A DNA stretch of 61,128 nucleotides from G020344215 sp039586575. GTDB taxonomy: Bacteria > Gemmatimonadota > Gemmatimonadetes > Palauibacterales > KS3-K002. The notes under the pieces were generated by a model, which was given only the letters and a program-made list of their open reading frames with translations, had not been told where the DNA came from and made no database searches. Made by a program: the position numbers and the translations under genes. Positions 32,575 to 41,177 of this stretch are shown here, in pieces. Position 1 is the first letter of the stretch, and each line of letters begins with the position of its first letter. Where the stretch lies: the NCBI GenBank assembly GCA_039586575.1, contig JBDHKD010000021.1, positions 1-61,128 on the forward strand, in the 5' to 3' direction.

Positions 32575-33548
32575 GGTGGCCCCCGGAGCAAGCGGCGGAA
32601 CTCTTCCGCTTGCCGGTCCAGCGCCTCGGCACGTCTCAGCAGATCCTGGCGCAGCCGTTCCAGCTGCTCGGCCACGCTCTCCCCGTCGCGCGGCTGCAAG
32701 CCGCCTTCGACCGGCAGTATCGGCAGATCGAGCGCGCGTTCGCCGCGCGGGTTGACCGGCAGGTCGCCGATCGTCGGCGCCCTGGTCGGATCGCTGGCGA
32801 TTACGTCGAACTGCTCGCCGGTCGCGTTCGGCGCCGCCCCTTCATCGCCCTGGGCACCGACGGGCGGCAGCCCTGCCTCATCGAAGAGCTGGACCTCGGC
32901 CACCAGCCGCCGCATCTCCTCGTGCAATCGCCCGCGCCGCTCGGCCCGCGAGATCTCGGTGGCGACGACGTCGGAGGCACTCCTCAGCTGCGCGGCCCGA
33001 TCGTTGAGGAAATCGGCCTTCAGCGCGATCTCCTCCGGCCCGTCGGAGGGCTCGACGGTCAGCGCCGGCAGCTCGGTAGAGGGCAGCGCCAGCGGCTGCC
33101 GCAGCCCCGCCAGTTCGTCGGCCAGCGAGCGTGCCCGCCCGCCGAGCACAGCCCGCTCGATGGGCGCGGCCAGCTCCGCGGCGCTCAACGTCGACGCGAG
33201 CTCGCTCTCCAAGGCGACGATCAGCGCCTGGCGTGTAGCGCGCTCGACGGCCACCGCATCGGCCAACAGAGCGTCCAGAACGTCGAGGCTGTCGGCGGCG
33301 AACTGCGCGGCGGCCAGCGCCTGGCGCAGCGTGTTGGTGTCAAGCTCGCGGGCCTCGGGGATCAGCCGGTACTGCTCCTCCGCCCAGGCGCCGGCGGCAT
33401 CGCGGGCGGTAGCCAGCCCGGCGACCCGTTCGGCGGCGGCGGCGTGCGCGAGTCGCAGGGAATCGACGGGTGTGTCCTGTGCCGCCGCGTCGCCGAGGGC
33501 GAGCGCGAGCCCGATTACGAGTACGAAGCAGAAACGCAGGTACTTCAT
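32571..33548 (-). CDS. Periplasmic coiled-coil protein, middle gene of the sigma-54 operon
   Basis: A 325-residue protein with a signal peptide ending GDAAAQ, then long Ala/Glu/Arg/Leu-rich helices (for example AAAERVAGLATARDAAGAW) typical of coiled coil. A proline-rich segment (about residues 235-290, DPTRAPTIGDLPVNPRGERA) separates a final helix (VAEQLERLRQDLLRRAEALD). The start ATG overlaps the stop of the response regulator gene (ATGA). It may link the inner membrane to the outer-membrane barrel encoded next. No homologue is recognised. Confidence 0.75.
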   Translation of the reverse strand: MKYLRFCFVLVIGLALALGDAAAQDTPVDSLRLAHAAAAERVAGLATARDAAGAWAEEQYRLIPEARELDTNTLRQALAAAQFAADSLDVLDALLADAVAVERATRQALIVALESELASTLSAAELAAPIERAVLGGRARSLADELAGLRQPLALPSTELPALTVEPSDGPEEIALKADFLNDRAAQLRSASDVVATEISRAERRGRLHEEMRRLVAEVQLFDEAGLPPVGAQGDEGAAPNATGEQFDVIASDPTRAPTIGDLPVNPRGERALDLPILPVEGGLQPRDGESVAEQLERLRQDLLRRAEALDRQAEEFRRLLRGPP

Positions 33549-34906
33549 GTATCGATACCGTACTTCTGGAGCTTGTAATGTAGGGTGGCGGGCGGGATGC
33601 CCAGCAGCCGGGCCGCCTCCGCCTTCACGCCGCGGGCCTGCACCAGCGAGCGGCGCAGCAGCTCACGCTCGTACGCCTCCACCGACTCCTGCAACGTACC
33701 CAGCGGCTCGCCGGGCGGCGCCCGCGTCTCGCTGGGCGCCAGCGACGGCAGGTCGTCGGGCATGACCACGCTTCCCCGCGTCAGAACGAGGGCGCGCTCT
33801 ATCACGTTCTCGAGCTCGCGCACGTTGCCCGGCCAGTCGTAGAGCTCGAGCGCAGCCATCGCCTCGTCGGAGATGCCGGCCACCTTGCTGCGCGTGCGCC
33901 CCTTCAGCTTCTCGACGAAGTGCGCGGCGAGCGCCGGTATGTCGTCGCGGCGCTCGCGGAGCGGCGGCAGCACAATGGGCACGACGTGCAGGCGGTAGTA
34001 GAGATCCTCGCGGAACTCGGCGCTCGCCTTGAGCGCCTGCGGCGCCGCGTTCGTGGCCACGACGATCCGTACGTCCACCGGGATCGTCTCCTCGCCGCCA
34101 ACCCGCTCGATCTCGCGCTCCTGGAGCACGCGCAGCAGGCGGATCTGCGTCTCGGGCCGGATGGTGGTGATCTCGTCGAGAAAGAGCGTGCCGCCTTGGG
34201 CGAGCTCGAAGCGGCCGCGTCGCTTGCGCTCGGCGCCGGTGAAGGCGCCGCGCTCGTGGCCGAACAGCTCGGAGTCGAGGATGCCCTCGGGAAGCGCGCC
34301 GCAGTTGACCCGAATGAAGGGCGCCCGAGCGCGGGGCGATGCCGAGTGAATGGCGCGAGCGACCAGCTCCTTCCCGGTGCCCGACTCGCCGTAGATGATG
34401 AGGGTCGAGTCGGAGGGCGCCACGCGATCGATCCAATCGTAGACTTCACGCATCTTGGGCGAGCGACCGACGATCTCACCGTACTCGCGATCGAGCTCTC
34501 CACGGAGGTAGACGTTCTCGTCGCGGAGCCGTTCCCGTTCGGCACGCGCACGTAGCAGGCTCTCGACGCGCGCGGCGAACGCCTCGCTGCGGAACGGTTT
34601 CTCGATGAAATCGACGGCGCCCGCCTTCATCGCTTCGACGGCGATCTCGACCGAACCGTAAGCGGTGATGATCAGGACATCGATGCTCGGCGCCCGCTCG
34701 CGCACGGCACGCAGCACTTCCATCCCGTCCACCGGTTCCATCTTCAGATCGGCGACCACCAGGTCGATGTCGTCCTGGCCCTCCAGGATATCGAGGCCCT
34801 CGGCACCGTTGGCGGCCCCGTAAGTACGATGACCCCGGCGGCGCAACAGGAGCTCGAGACCCTCACGCATCGAGTCGTGGTCGTCGATGATCAGAACCGT
34901 CGCCAT
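33545..34906 (-). CDS. NtrC-type sigma-54-dependent response regulator
   Basis: The product has 453 residues starting at ATG 34906 (MATVLIIDDHD); the longer frame upstream is not coding. Receiver domain: phospho-acceptor D53 and K103. AAA+ domain: Walker A GESGTGKE near 174 and the sigma-54 contact loop GAFTGA at 220-225, fully intact. A Fis-type helix-turn-helix ends the protein (VKAEAARLLGIPPATLHYKLQKYG). A -24/-12 site 33 bases upstream suggests self-activation. The sensor kinase gene is just upstream on the same strand. Confidence 0.95.
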   Translation of the reverse strand: MATVLIIDDHDSMREGLELLLRRRGHRTYGAANGAEGLDILEGQDDIDLVVADLKMEPVDGMEVLRAVRERAPSIDVLIITAYGSVEIAVEAMKAGAVDFIEKPFRSEAFAARVESLLRARAERERLRDENVYLRGELDREYGEIVGRSPKMREVYDWIDRVAPSDSTLIIYGESGTGKELVARAIHSASPRARAPFIRVNCGALPEGILDSELFGHERGAFTGAERKRRGRFELAQGGTLFLDEITTIRPETQIRLLRVLQEREIERVGGEETIPVDVRIVVATNAAPQALKASAEFREDLYYRLHVVPIVLPPLRERRDDIPALAAHFVEKLKGRTRSKVAGISDEAMAALELYDWPGNVRELENVIERALVLTRGSVVMPDDLPSLAPSETRAPPGEPLGTLQESVEAYERELLRRSLVQARGVKAEAARLLGIPPATLHYKLQKYGIDT

Positions 34907-34938
34907 GCCCTTTACTCTCGTCGCGCCGGCCGGGGGGC

Positions 34939-34953
34939 GCAATCCCCGTGCCC
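34939..34953 (-). promoter_or_regulatory. Sigma-54 promoter of the response regulator operon
   Basis: Read on the minus strand, GGGCACGGGGATTGC fits GGCACG-N4-TTGC with the GG-N10-GC spacing exact. The predicted start lies near 34928, 22 bases before the ATG at 34906. Upstream, TGTCC/GGACA (34961-34965, 34970-34974) forms a dyad that could be an activator site. Confidence 0.7.
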
Positions 34954-35158
34954 GGCGGCGTGTCCGCTTGGACAGGCGCGCGCCGTCGAGAGCCCGATAA
35001 CGAACCTCCGCCCCGACCTCTGCCGGGAACGGCATGTCATCGAGACGCGCGCGCCTGATACCGTGTAACATCCTCCAAAGTGCCACCGCGGCCTGCCCAG
35101 CTGCTCCCCCGACGTCATAGTTCCCGTCGACTGGACAGACCGACGGCGGCACACCTTC

Positions 35159-36520
35159 TCAAAAGGTCACCACGAAGCTCGTCTCGCCCTCCCGCGTCTC
35201 GAAGCTCACCTTCGCCCCGTTGGCTTCCGCCAGCTTGTGAACGATGGCCAGCCCCAGTCCGGCGCCGTCGCTCCGCGTCGTGAAGAAGGGCTCGAAGATC
35301 CGATCCCGCACTTCCTCCGGAACGCCGGGGCCGTCGTCCGTAACAGCGAAACGCGTGAGATCGCCATTCTGCGAGGCGCTGACCACGACATTGTGCTGCG
35401 CAGCTGTTACGGCGTTGCGCAGCAGGTTCACCACCATCCGTTTCACCTGGTCCGGGTCGGCGACCAGCCAGACGGGCTCAGCGGGAAGCTCGAGCCGCAG
35501 ATCGACCGCGTCGGCCGCGCCTGCCATCAAGGCCGCCTGCTCCAGCGGCTCGCGGAGGTCGAACTTGCGGGCCGCCGGGTCCTGCGGCTTGGCGAAGGCG
35601 AGGAAATCGGAGATCACCCGGTCCAGTTCCCGGGCCTCGGAACGGATCTTCTCCAAGTGACCGCGGCGCTCGTCGTCCTCCGGCAGGCCATCGGCGGCGG
35701 CGCCGGCGAACAGCTCGATGCCGCCCAGCGGATTACGGATCTCGTGGGCCACCTGCGCCAGCATCAGGCGGAGCTCCTCCTCGCGCCGGATGATGGCCAC
35801 CCGCATCTCCTCCAGCGCCCGGGCCAGCTGGCCCACCTCGCCGTCGGCGCCCGCCGGCACGGGCTCGGCATAATCGCCTTCCCCGATGCGCCGGGCGGCG
35901 GCGGACAGTTGCTCGAGGGCGCGGGTGAGCCCGTAGCTCAGGACCGCGGCGGCCAGGGCGACGGCGGCGAGGGCGACGAGCGCATAGCTGATCATCCGGT
36001 TACGCAGCCGCTCGAGCGGATCGAGGAAGCTGACGGGCATCGAGACGGCCAGCATGGCCGGACCGTCATCCAGCCGCACGAAACCCAGCTTGTACCAGCG
36101 GCCTTCCGATCCCTGGAAGAGTGTGGTCGTCGCCGAGCCGCTGACCGACGCGTCCCGGATCTCCGCCTCGTACAGGTCGAGGCTGTGCATCCGGTCGCCG
36201 ATGGCCGGGCCCGACCACGAGGCGACGAGGAGCTCCCCGGCGGAATCAAAGATGAAGGCGCTGGCCGCCACCGGATCCAGATCGCCTAGCCGGGCCGCGT
36301 ACGCTTGGTAGAGCCGCGTCCCCTCATCACCAGGCCGCAACTGCGCCACCAGGTCGCCGTTTAGCCCCGAGGCCGCCGCCAGAGCGACGGCCTCGAGCTT
36401 CTCGTCCAGCTCGCGCTCCAAGAGGGCGCGCGTGTTCCGGTAGGCGACCCAGCCCCCGCCGGCGAGTGCCACGGTCGCGAAGAGCGCGAAAGCTAGGGCG
36501 AGTCGATGGCGTAAAGGCAT
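35159..36520 (-). CDS. Membrane sensor histidine kinase
   Basis: The product has 453 residues with start behind GGAGGAG. Two membrane helices (about 6-26 and 177-197) flank a periplasmic sensing domain of about 150 residues without a recognised fold. A HAMP-like segment follows, then HisKA with H259 (VAHEIRNPLGG), and the ATPase boxes NLLRNA, DDGPG and GLGLAIV. No receiver domain is attached. It should phosphorylate the NtrC-type regulator encoded downstream, 252 bases away. It has its own sigma-54-type promoter. Confidence 0.93.
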   Translation of the reverse strand: MPLRHRLALAFALFATVALAGGGWVAYRNTRALLERELDEKLEAVALAAASGLNGDLVAQLRPGDEGTRLYQAYAARLGDLDPVAASAFIFDSAGELLVASWSGPAIGDRMHSLDLYEAEIRDASVSGSATTTLFQGSEGRWYKLGFVRLDDGPAMLAVSMPVSFLDPLERLRNRMISYALVALAAVALAAAVLSYGLTRALEQLSAAARRIGEGDYAEPVPAGADGEVGQLARALEEMRVAIIRREEELRLMLAQVAHEIRNPLGGIELFAGAAADGLPEDDERRGHLEKIRSEARELDRVISDFLAFAKPQDPAARKFDLREPLEQAALMAGAADAVDLRLELPAEPVWLVADPDQVKRMVVNLLRNAVTAAQHNVVVSASQNGDLTRFAVTDDGPGVPEEVRDRIFEPFFTTRSDGAGLGLAIVHKLAEANGAKVSFETREGETSFVVTF

Positions 36521-36545
36521 ACTCCTCCTTCCGCTTGACCCGAGG

Positions 36546-36560
36546 GCAAGGGGGGTGCCA
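36546..36560 (-). promoter_or_regulatory. Sigma-54 promoter of the sensor kinase gene
   Basis: On the minus strand TGGCACCCCCCTTGC matches TGGCAC-N5-TTGC, with GG-N10-GC exact and one consensus mismatch (C for G after GGCAC). The start would fall near 36535, 15 bases before the ATG at 36520. Confidence 0.6.
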
Positions 36561-36932
36561 CGGGGACGCCGGACGCCCCAATCGCTAACACTCTGTCAAA
36601 TAGTAGGTTAGAGGCGCGGCCCGGGACAGGGCCGCGACGGAGGCCGCCGAGATTCAAGTTCTTGAACGGCCGGCTTCGGGATTCCGCAGGCCGCCAGCCG
36701 CGGCGCCCGGGCAGTGGTGGGCAGGGCCACTTGATCGTGCTAGATTAGGGATTGCAGTCTGATGGGTTGTTGTTCTCCTGCGGCTCCGTGAGCTCCCGCC
36801 ACTCCCAGACAGCCGCAGTCGCCGCGAAGCGGCCGGCCCGAGGTCCCCGTCGATTCACCCTGTCATCCTCGCAGAGCGCCGGCCGGGAGGGACCCGTTCC
36901 CCCAAGAGCGGGCGACCGACAGCGAGGCGGTC
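36561..36932. promoter_or_regulatory. Divergent control region between kinase and DUF429 genes
   Basis: About 370 bases without a gene. CTAAC/GTTAG (36585-36589, 36607-36611) forms a 27-base dyad 25 bases upstream of the kinase sigma-54 site. TTCAAGTTCTTGAA at 36653-36666 is a near-perfect palindrome, 14 bases long. Both are candidate sites for the response regulator or another repressor. I see no clear sigma-70 boxes for the DUF429 gene. Confidence 0.35.
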
Positions 36933-37658
36933 ATGAACGAGAGTCGGAGATACGTCGCCGGTGTCGATGGCTGCAAGGGCGGCTGGGTCGTCGTACTGCT
37001 GGAGTTGAACGGCGAGCGCAGCATCGTGGGCGAGACGTGCCGAGTGGTCGACTCGTTCCAGAGAATCATCGCCATGCCCGAGCACCCGCGCTTTGTCGGC
37101 GTGGACATCCCGATCGGGCTTCCCACCGTGGCCGTGCCCGGCGGCCGGGCATGCGACCGGGAAGCGCGTCAGCTGCTGGGCAAGCGGCGTTCCAGCGTCT
37201 TCTCGCCGCCGGTGCGCGCGGTACTTTCGGCCGACAGCTACGAGAAGGCGGTGGCGCTGAGCCGAGCCAGCTCGCGCCACGCCATCGGCATCACGCGGCA
37301 GGTCTACGGATTGGTACCGAAGTTGCGCGAGGTGCACGACGCGATGACCCCCGATCTGCAGGTACGGATCCGCGAGATCCACCCGGAGCTCAGCTTCACG
37401 ATCATGAACGACGGCGAGCCGCTCAGGTCAGCGAAGAGCAGCGATAAGGGGCGAGCGGAGCGCCTGGCGCTTCTCGAGCGGAACTTCGGCGGCGTCGACC
37501 AAGCGCTCGGCTCGGTACGCGCCGCGGCGCGAGGTGATCTGATCGATGCGTATGCCGCAGCGTGGAGCGCCTGGCGGATGGCGCGCGGCAAGGCACGCTA
37601 CATCCCGGACGAGTTACAGATGGATTCGCGCGGCTTGCGGATGGGGATCTGGTTCTGA
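36933..37658 (+). CDS. DUF429 protein (predicted RNase H-like nuclease)
   Basis: The product has 241 residues with start behind GAGG. The N-terminus VAGVDGCKGGWVVV and the motif FVGVDIPIGLP, followed by RRSSVFSPPVRAVL and EIHPELSF, identify the DUF429/COG4923 family. Its fold is thought to be RNase H-like, with Asp residues in the first two motifs as metal ligands. Biological role is unknown. Confidence 0.9.
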   Translation: MNESRRYVAGVDGCKGGWVVVLLELNGERSIVGETCRVVDSFQRIIAMPEHPRFVGVDIPIGLPTVAVPGGRACDREARQLLGKRRSSVFSPPVRAVLSADSYEKAVALSRASSRHAIGITRQVYGLVPKLREVHDAMTPDLQVRIREIHPELSFTIMNDGEPLRSAKSSDKGRAERLALLERNFGGVDQALGSVRAAARGDLIDAYAAAWSAWRMARGKARYIPDELQMDSRGLRMGIWF

Positions 37659-37695
37659 TGCATGTAGTAGTGGGATCTGAGAGCCCGTGATAATG

Positions 37696-37775
37696 GAATA
37701 ATAGACTAATCGACTAGTTGAGTGTTAAACCCAGTCTGAATTCGAGTACTCAATCATTCTATCAGTCTGTTATTC
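37696..37775. repeat. Long imperfect hairpin at the end of paralogue copy 1
   Basis: The arm at 37696-37723 and the arm at 37748-37775 match in inverted orientation at 21 of 28 bases (both carry GAATAA-AGACT-AT and TTGAGT). The loop is 24 bases. The DNA is strikingly AT-rich compared with its surroundings, and the right arm runs into the last codons of the paralogue gene. It may serve as a two-way terminator between convergent genes. Confidence 0.55.
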
Positions 37776-38805
37776 GCTTCCTCCCCGTCAGTTCCCGCCG
37801 TTTCCTCGTGATCCACTCCTCGATCTCTCTCGGGATGAGTAGCCCGTCCGCGATGGAGGCGATCTCCTCCGCCTCGCGCCACGCCTCTTCCAGTACCGCC
37901 AGCTCGCCCTCCAGGGCGCGACGCTCGCTCTCCTCGTGGGCCGCCATCTCGAGGGCGAGCCGGACGTTGGCGTCCATCTTCTTGACGTGGTGGCTGAGGC
38001 GGCCGGAGAGCGTCATCAGCGAGTGCTTGTCGCCGGCGGCGACCTCGGCGAAGAGCCGCTCGGGCGCTCGCACCTCCTCGATGATGTCGACGGCGTTCTT
38101 CACCTGGGCGTTGGTGCCGCCCCAGGAGTTCAACTTGGGCAGGATCCTGCCCGCCGCCCGTATGGCCACGGGCCCCGTCAGGTCGGTGACCTGCCGCTGC
38201 CCCTTACCGTAGGTAGCGAACAGCCCTTTTTTCTCCGCCGGTCGATAGGGTACGTGAAGCGACCAACCGTCGGGGTTGGCGTCGCGGTGCAGCCCGATCA
38301 GCTTGAGATCCTTCTGGACGACGTAGAGGCGGCGGCCAGTCTCGTCGCGCACCCGCGCGATGACCTTCTTCTTGCCGCCGAAAACGAAGAACCACCAGAT
38401 GTCGGCGCCGGCCGCGGCGGCGGCCACCGAGACGGCGACCTGCGTGCCCGTGACGATCAGCGCGCGGATCCGGCGGCGCAGGAACTCGCGGCCGTAGCGC
38501 CAGGCGGCGAACTCGCGGCGCTGCGGTTTGCCGACGCGCACGAGCTCGAGCCCCTCCGGCAGTCTGGCCAGGCCGATGTTGTCGGTGGAGAAGCTGCGCG
38601 GCGTGTCGTAGAAATGACGTTCGCATTCCTCGATCGCCTCCCAGCGCTCCTCCAGCGGCGACAGGTTCCAGCGCCGACAGCGCTCGCAGATCACCCACAG
38701 CCGGCCCTTCTCCTGGTCGAAGGCGAGGCGGCGGCCGACGGAAAAGTTCTCGACCGTCTCGTTGGCGCCGAGGAAGCGGTTGCAGTAGATGCAGGTCTTA
38801 TACAC
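37762..38805 (-). CDS. Zinc-ribbon membrane protein family, copy 1
   Basis: The product has 347 residues with a GTG start that overlaps the stop of copy 2. N-terminal C5-IY-C8 and C40-ER-C43 form a zinc ribbon. Then come the family motifs RRWNLSPLEERWEAIEECE and FSTDNIGLARL, a hydrophobic stretch at about 114-140, a beta-rich middle (VIARVRDETGRRLYVV, GWSLHVPYR) and a C-terminal helix LALEMAAHEESERRALEGEL. I recognise no known family. This is one of five copies between 37.7 and 47.1 kb. An insert near residues 255-275 (AAGDKHSLMTLSGRL) is specific to this copy. Confidence 0.8.
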   Translation of the reverse strand: MYKTCIYCNRFLGANETVENFSVGRRLAFDQEKGRLWVICERCRRWNLSPLEERWEAIEECERHFYDTPRSFSTDNIGLARLPEGLELVRVGKPQRREFAAWRYGREFLRRRIRALIVTGTQVAVSVAAAAAGADIWWFFVFGGKKKVIARVRDETGRRLYVVQKDLKLIGLHRDANPDGWSLHVPYRPAEKKGLFATYGKGQRQVTDLTGPVAIRAAGRILPKLNSWGGTNAQVKNAVDIIEEVRAPERLFAEVAAGDKHSLMTLSGRLSHHVKKMDANVRLALEMAAHEESERRALEGELAVLEEAWREAEEIASIADGLLIPREIEEWITRKRRELTGRKRITD

Positions 38806-39763
38806 TTATGTCGTCGACGTTCTTTGGCAACAGCAGCGAATCCGAGATCGCCGCGATCTCCTCCGCCTGACGCCAAGCCTCCTCCAGTATCATCAGCTCG
38901 CCTTCCAGCGCCCGGCGCTCCGACTCCTCGTGCGCCGCCATCTCCAGCGCCAGCCGGGTCTCCGAGTCCATGCGGGTAAGCCGCGAGTTTCCGGCCAGCG
39001 CCGGCGCCACGACGAACAGGCGTTCAGGTTCGCCCACGTCTTCGATGAGCTTGACGGCGTTCTTCACCTCCGAGCTCTTGCCGCCAAACTGGTTGAGCCA
39101 TGGGAGGACGTGGCTGGCGGCACGCAGCGCCGTACTCCCCTCGAGCTCCGCGAGGCGACGTTCACCTTTGCCGCGGGCGCTGCGCAGCCAGAGCCTCACC
39201 TGCGGCCGGTACGGCACGACGAGCGACCAGCGGTCCGGGCCGCCCCGTTCGATCAGCTGGAACTCCTTCAGGTCCTTGCGGACGACGGGCAGGCGGTTGC
39301 CCTCACCGTCGCGCACTCGCGCGATGACCCGCGCGTTCTCGTCGCCGATGAAGAAGAAGGGCATCAGCACGACCGACGTCAGTGCGTAGGCGAAGCCGCG
39401 GGCGATACCCTTGGCGATCTCGCGCGCGCGGCGACGGATGAACTCCTTACCGTAACGCCAGGCCGCGAACTCGGGGCGCAGCGGCCGGCCGACGCGAACG
39501 AGATCGACACCTTCGCGGAGCCTGGCGAGCCCGATGTTGTCGGTGGAGTAGCGGAGCTTCGTGTCCCGGAATCGCTTCTCGCACTCCTCGATCGCCTCCC
39601 AGCGCTCGTCGAGCGGCGAGAGGTTCCAGCGGCGGCAGCGGCCGCAGATCACCCACAACCGACCTTTCTCCTGGTCGAAGGCGAGGCGGCGGCCGACCGG
39701 GAAGTTCTCGACGATCTCGTTACTTCCGAGATCGCGATTGCAGTAGATGCAGGTCCTGTACAT
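38798..39763 (-). CDS. Zinc-ribbon membrane protein family, copy 2
   Basis: The product has 321 residues, the shortest member, starting at ATG 39763. The zinc ribbon CIYC/CGRC is intact, with RWNLSPLDERWEAIEECEK and YSTDNIGLARL. The membrane stretch (about 120-145, GFAYALTSVVLMPFFFIG) differs fully from copy 1, while flanking parts are conserved. The C-terminal tail is cut short after LLLPKNVDD compared with the usual WI-xKxR ending. Its stop overlaps the start of copy 1 by eight bases, so the two are coupled. Confidence 0.8.
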   Translation of the reverse strand: MYRTCIYCNRDLGSNEIVENFPVGRRLAFDQEKGRLWVICGRCRRWNLSPLDERWEAIEECEKRFRDTKLRYSTDNIGLARLREGVDLVRVGRPLRPEFAAWRYGKEFIRRRAREIAKGIARGFAYALTSVVLMPFFFIGDENARVIARVRDGEGNRLPVVRKDLKEFQLIERGGPDRWSLVVPYRPQVRLWLRSARGKGERRLAELEGSTALRAASHVLPWLNQFGGKSSEVKNAVKLIEDVGEPERLFVVAPALAGNSRLTRMDSETRLALEMAAHEESERRALEGELMILEEAWRQAEEIAAISDSLLLPKNVDDISV

Positions 39764-39796
39764 ATGTGTTTTGGGAACTAGGGAGCGCTTGTAGAG

Positions 39797-39865
39797 AGTG
39801 ATTCAGCAAGGGAGACTGCGAGTTAGGGAGTCACTCCCGAACTCTCTAGCTCCCTTGCTCCACTG
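39797..39865. repeat. Nested hairpin between paralogue copies 2 and 3
   Basis: AGCAAGGGAG (39805-39814) pairs with CTCCCTTGCT (39850-39859). Inside it GAGTT-GGGAG pairs with CTCCC-AACTC (39820-39844). Weaker AGTG/CACT pairs extend it. About 90 further bases are CT-rich low-complexity. The whole 39764-39959 gap holds no gene. It is a likely terminator or processing site before copy 2. Confidence 0.55.
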
Positions 39866-39959
39866 CTCCCCAGCTCTATTAACGCTCCCTCACCCCCCTG
39901 GCGCTCTCTCACTCCCCTCGTTGGACCGGGCTCCTATAGAGATGTACCCGGGCCGTTGC

Positions 39960-41003
39960 CTACTTATTCGACGCCGCGAGCCTCGCCTTCTGCTTACGGA
40001 TCCAGCTCTCGACGCTCTCCGGTATCAACAGGCGGTCGGCGATGGCGGCGATCTCTTCCGCCTCGCGCCACGCTTCCTCGAGCAGCGCCAGCTCGCCTTC
40101 GAAGACACGGCGCTCGGTTTCCTCGTGCGCCGCCATCTCGAGCGCTAGACGAACCGTGGCGTCCATCCTTGACACGCGGCTCCGCTCGACCGGCACGAAT
40201 GGGTTGCTGCCCATTTCCTTGCCCGGCGCGCGCGCCGCGGCGTGGAAGAAGCGTTCCGGCCCGCGTGCGTCCTCGATCAGGTTCACCGCGTCCTGCACCT
40301 GCGAGTTGGAGCCACCGAAGCGGTTGAGGGCAGGCATGATGCGACCGGCGGCGCGCAGCGCGACCGGCCCGGCCAGTTCGATGAACTTGCGCTTCCCCTT
40401 CGACCAGGCGCCGAGGACGCCCCAGTTACGCTCCCGCTCCCGGTAAGCGAGGCTCAGCGCCCAGCCGTCGGCGGCGCCCGCGCTGCGCAGCAGCCGTGCT
40501 CTCCTGGCGTCCTTCAGTGGGATGAACAGACGCTGGCCGTTCTCCGCCCTCACCCGCGCGACGATACGGTCCTGTTGCTCGGCGAAGAGATGCACGACGT
40601 AGACGCCGGCGAACGCCAACGCCACGGACCCGCCGATCCGCGCCGCCCATCCGACCAGCGACTTGATGCGCCGCTTGAGAAACTGTTTGCCGTAGCGCCA
40701 GGCCGCGAACTCGCGACGCAGCGGCCGCCCGATCCGCACCAGCTCCAGCCCTTCACCGGTACGCGCCAGTCCGATGTTGTCTGTGGAGAAGCTCTCCGAC
40801 GTGTCACGGAACTGGCGCTCGCACTCCTCGATCGCCTCCCAGCGCTGGTCGAGCGGCGACAGGTTCCAGCGGCGACAGCGCTCGCAGACCACCCACAGCC
40901 GACCCTTCTCCTGGTCGAAGGCGAGGCGGCGGCCGACCGGGAAGTTCTCGACGATCTCGTTACTTCCGAGATTGCGATTGCAATAGATGCAGGTCTTATA
41001 CAT
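39960..41003 (-). CDS. Zinc-ribbon membrane protein family, copy 3
   Basis: The product has 347 residues from ATG 41003. The zinc ribbon (CIYC/CERC) and the first 110 residues are nearly identical to copy 2 (NLGSNEIVENFPVGRRLAFD). The membrane part is unique (WAARIGGSVALAFAGVYVVHLFAEQ). The C-terminus LALEMAAHEETERRVFEGEL and LIPESVESWIRKQKARL is typical. It is separated from copy 2 by a hairpin region and so may be transcribed from its own promoter. Confidence 0.8.
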   Translation of the reverse strand: MYKTCIYCNRNLGSNEIVENFPVGRRLAFDQEKGRLWVVCERCRRWNLSPLDQRWEAIEECERQFRDTSESFSTDNIGLARTGEGLELVRIGRPLRREFAAWRYGKQFLKRRIKSLVGWAARIGGSVALAFAGVYVVHLFAEQQDRIVARVRAENGQRLFIPLKDARRARLLRSAGAADGWALSLAYRERERNWGVLGAWSKGKRKFIELAGPVALRAAGRIMPALNRFGGSNSQVQDAVNLIEDARGPERFFHAAARAPGKEMGSNPFVPVERSRVSRMDATVRLALEMAAHEETERRVFEGELALLEEAWREAEEIAAIADRLLIPESVESWIRKQKARLAASNK

Positions 41004-41023
41004 GGCGGCCGTTGGGCGGAGGA

Positions 41024-41095
41024 CGGGCCACGGCCGAGCCGGGGTGGCGGGGGAGCGCCCTCTTACGCCAACACCCCCGGTTCGGTCGCGGCCGG
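41024..41095. repeat. GC-rich palindromic region upstream of copy 3
   Basis: CCGAGCCGGGGTG near 41034-41046 is inverted imperfectly as CACCCCCGGTTCGG near 41074-41087. The inner part includes GGGGGAGCGCCC, close to the string at 28817-28830, and TCTTACGC, also seen near 6703-6710 downstream of the menC-associated core. It may be another member of the intergenic element family. Confidence 0.3.
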
Positions 41096-41177
41096 TTTCC
41101 CTACCTAATAAGACGAGCGAGGGGCCGCCGGTGTTTCCCGGCGACCCCCTTCAGCCCTGAACTGTGGTTGTTGGTGT

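Noticed and set aside
33545..35152. A 535-residue version of the response regulator
   Set aside because: The extra 82 residues precede the receiver domain, lack structure and would place the sigma-54 promoter inside the gene.
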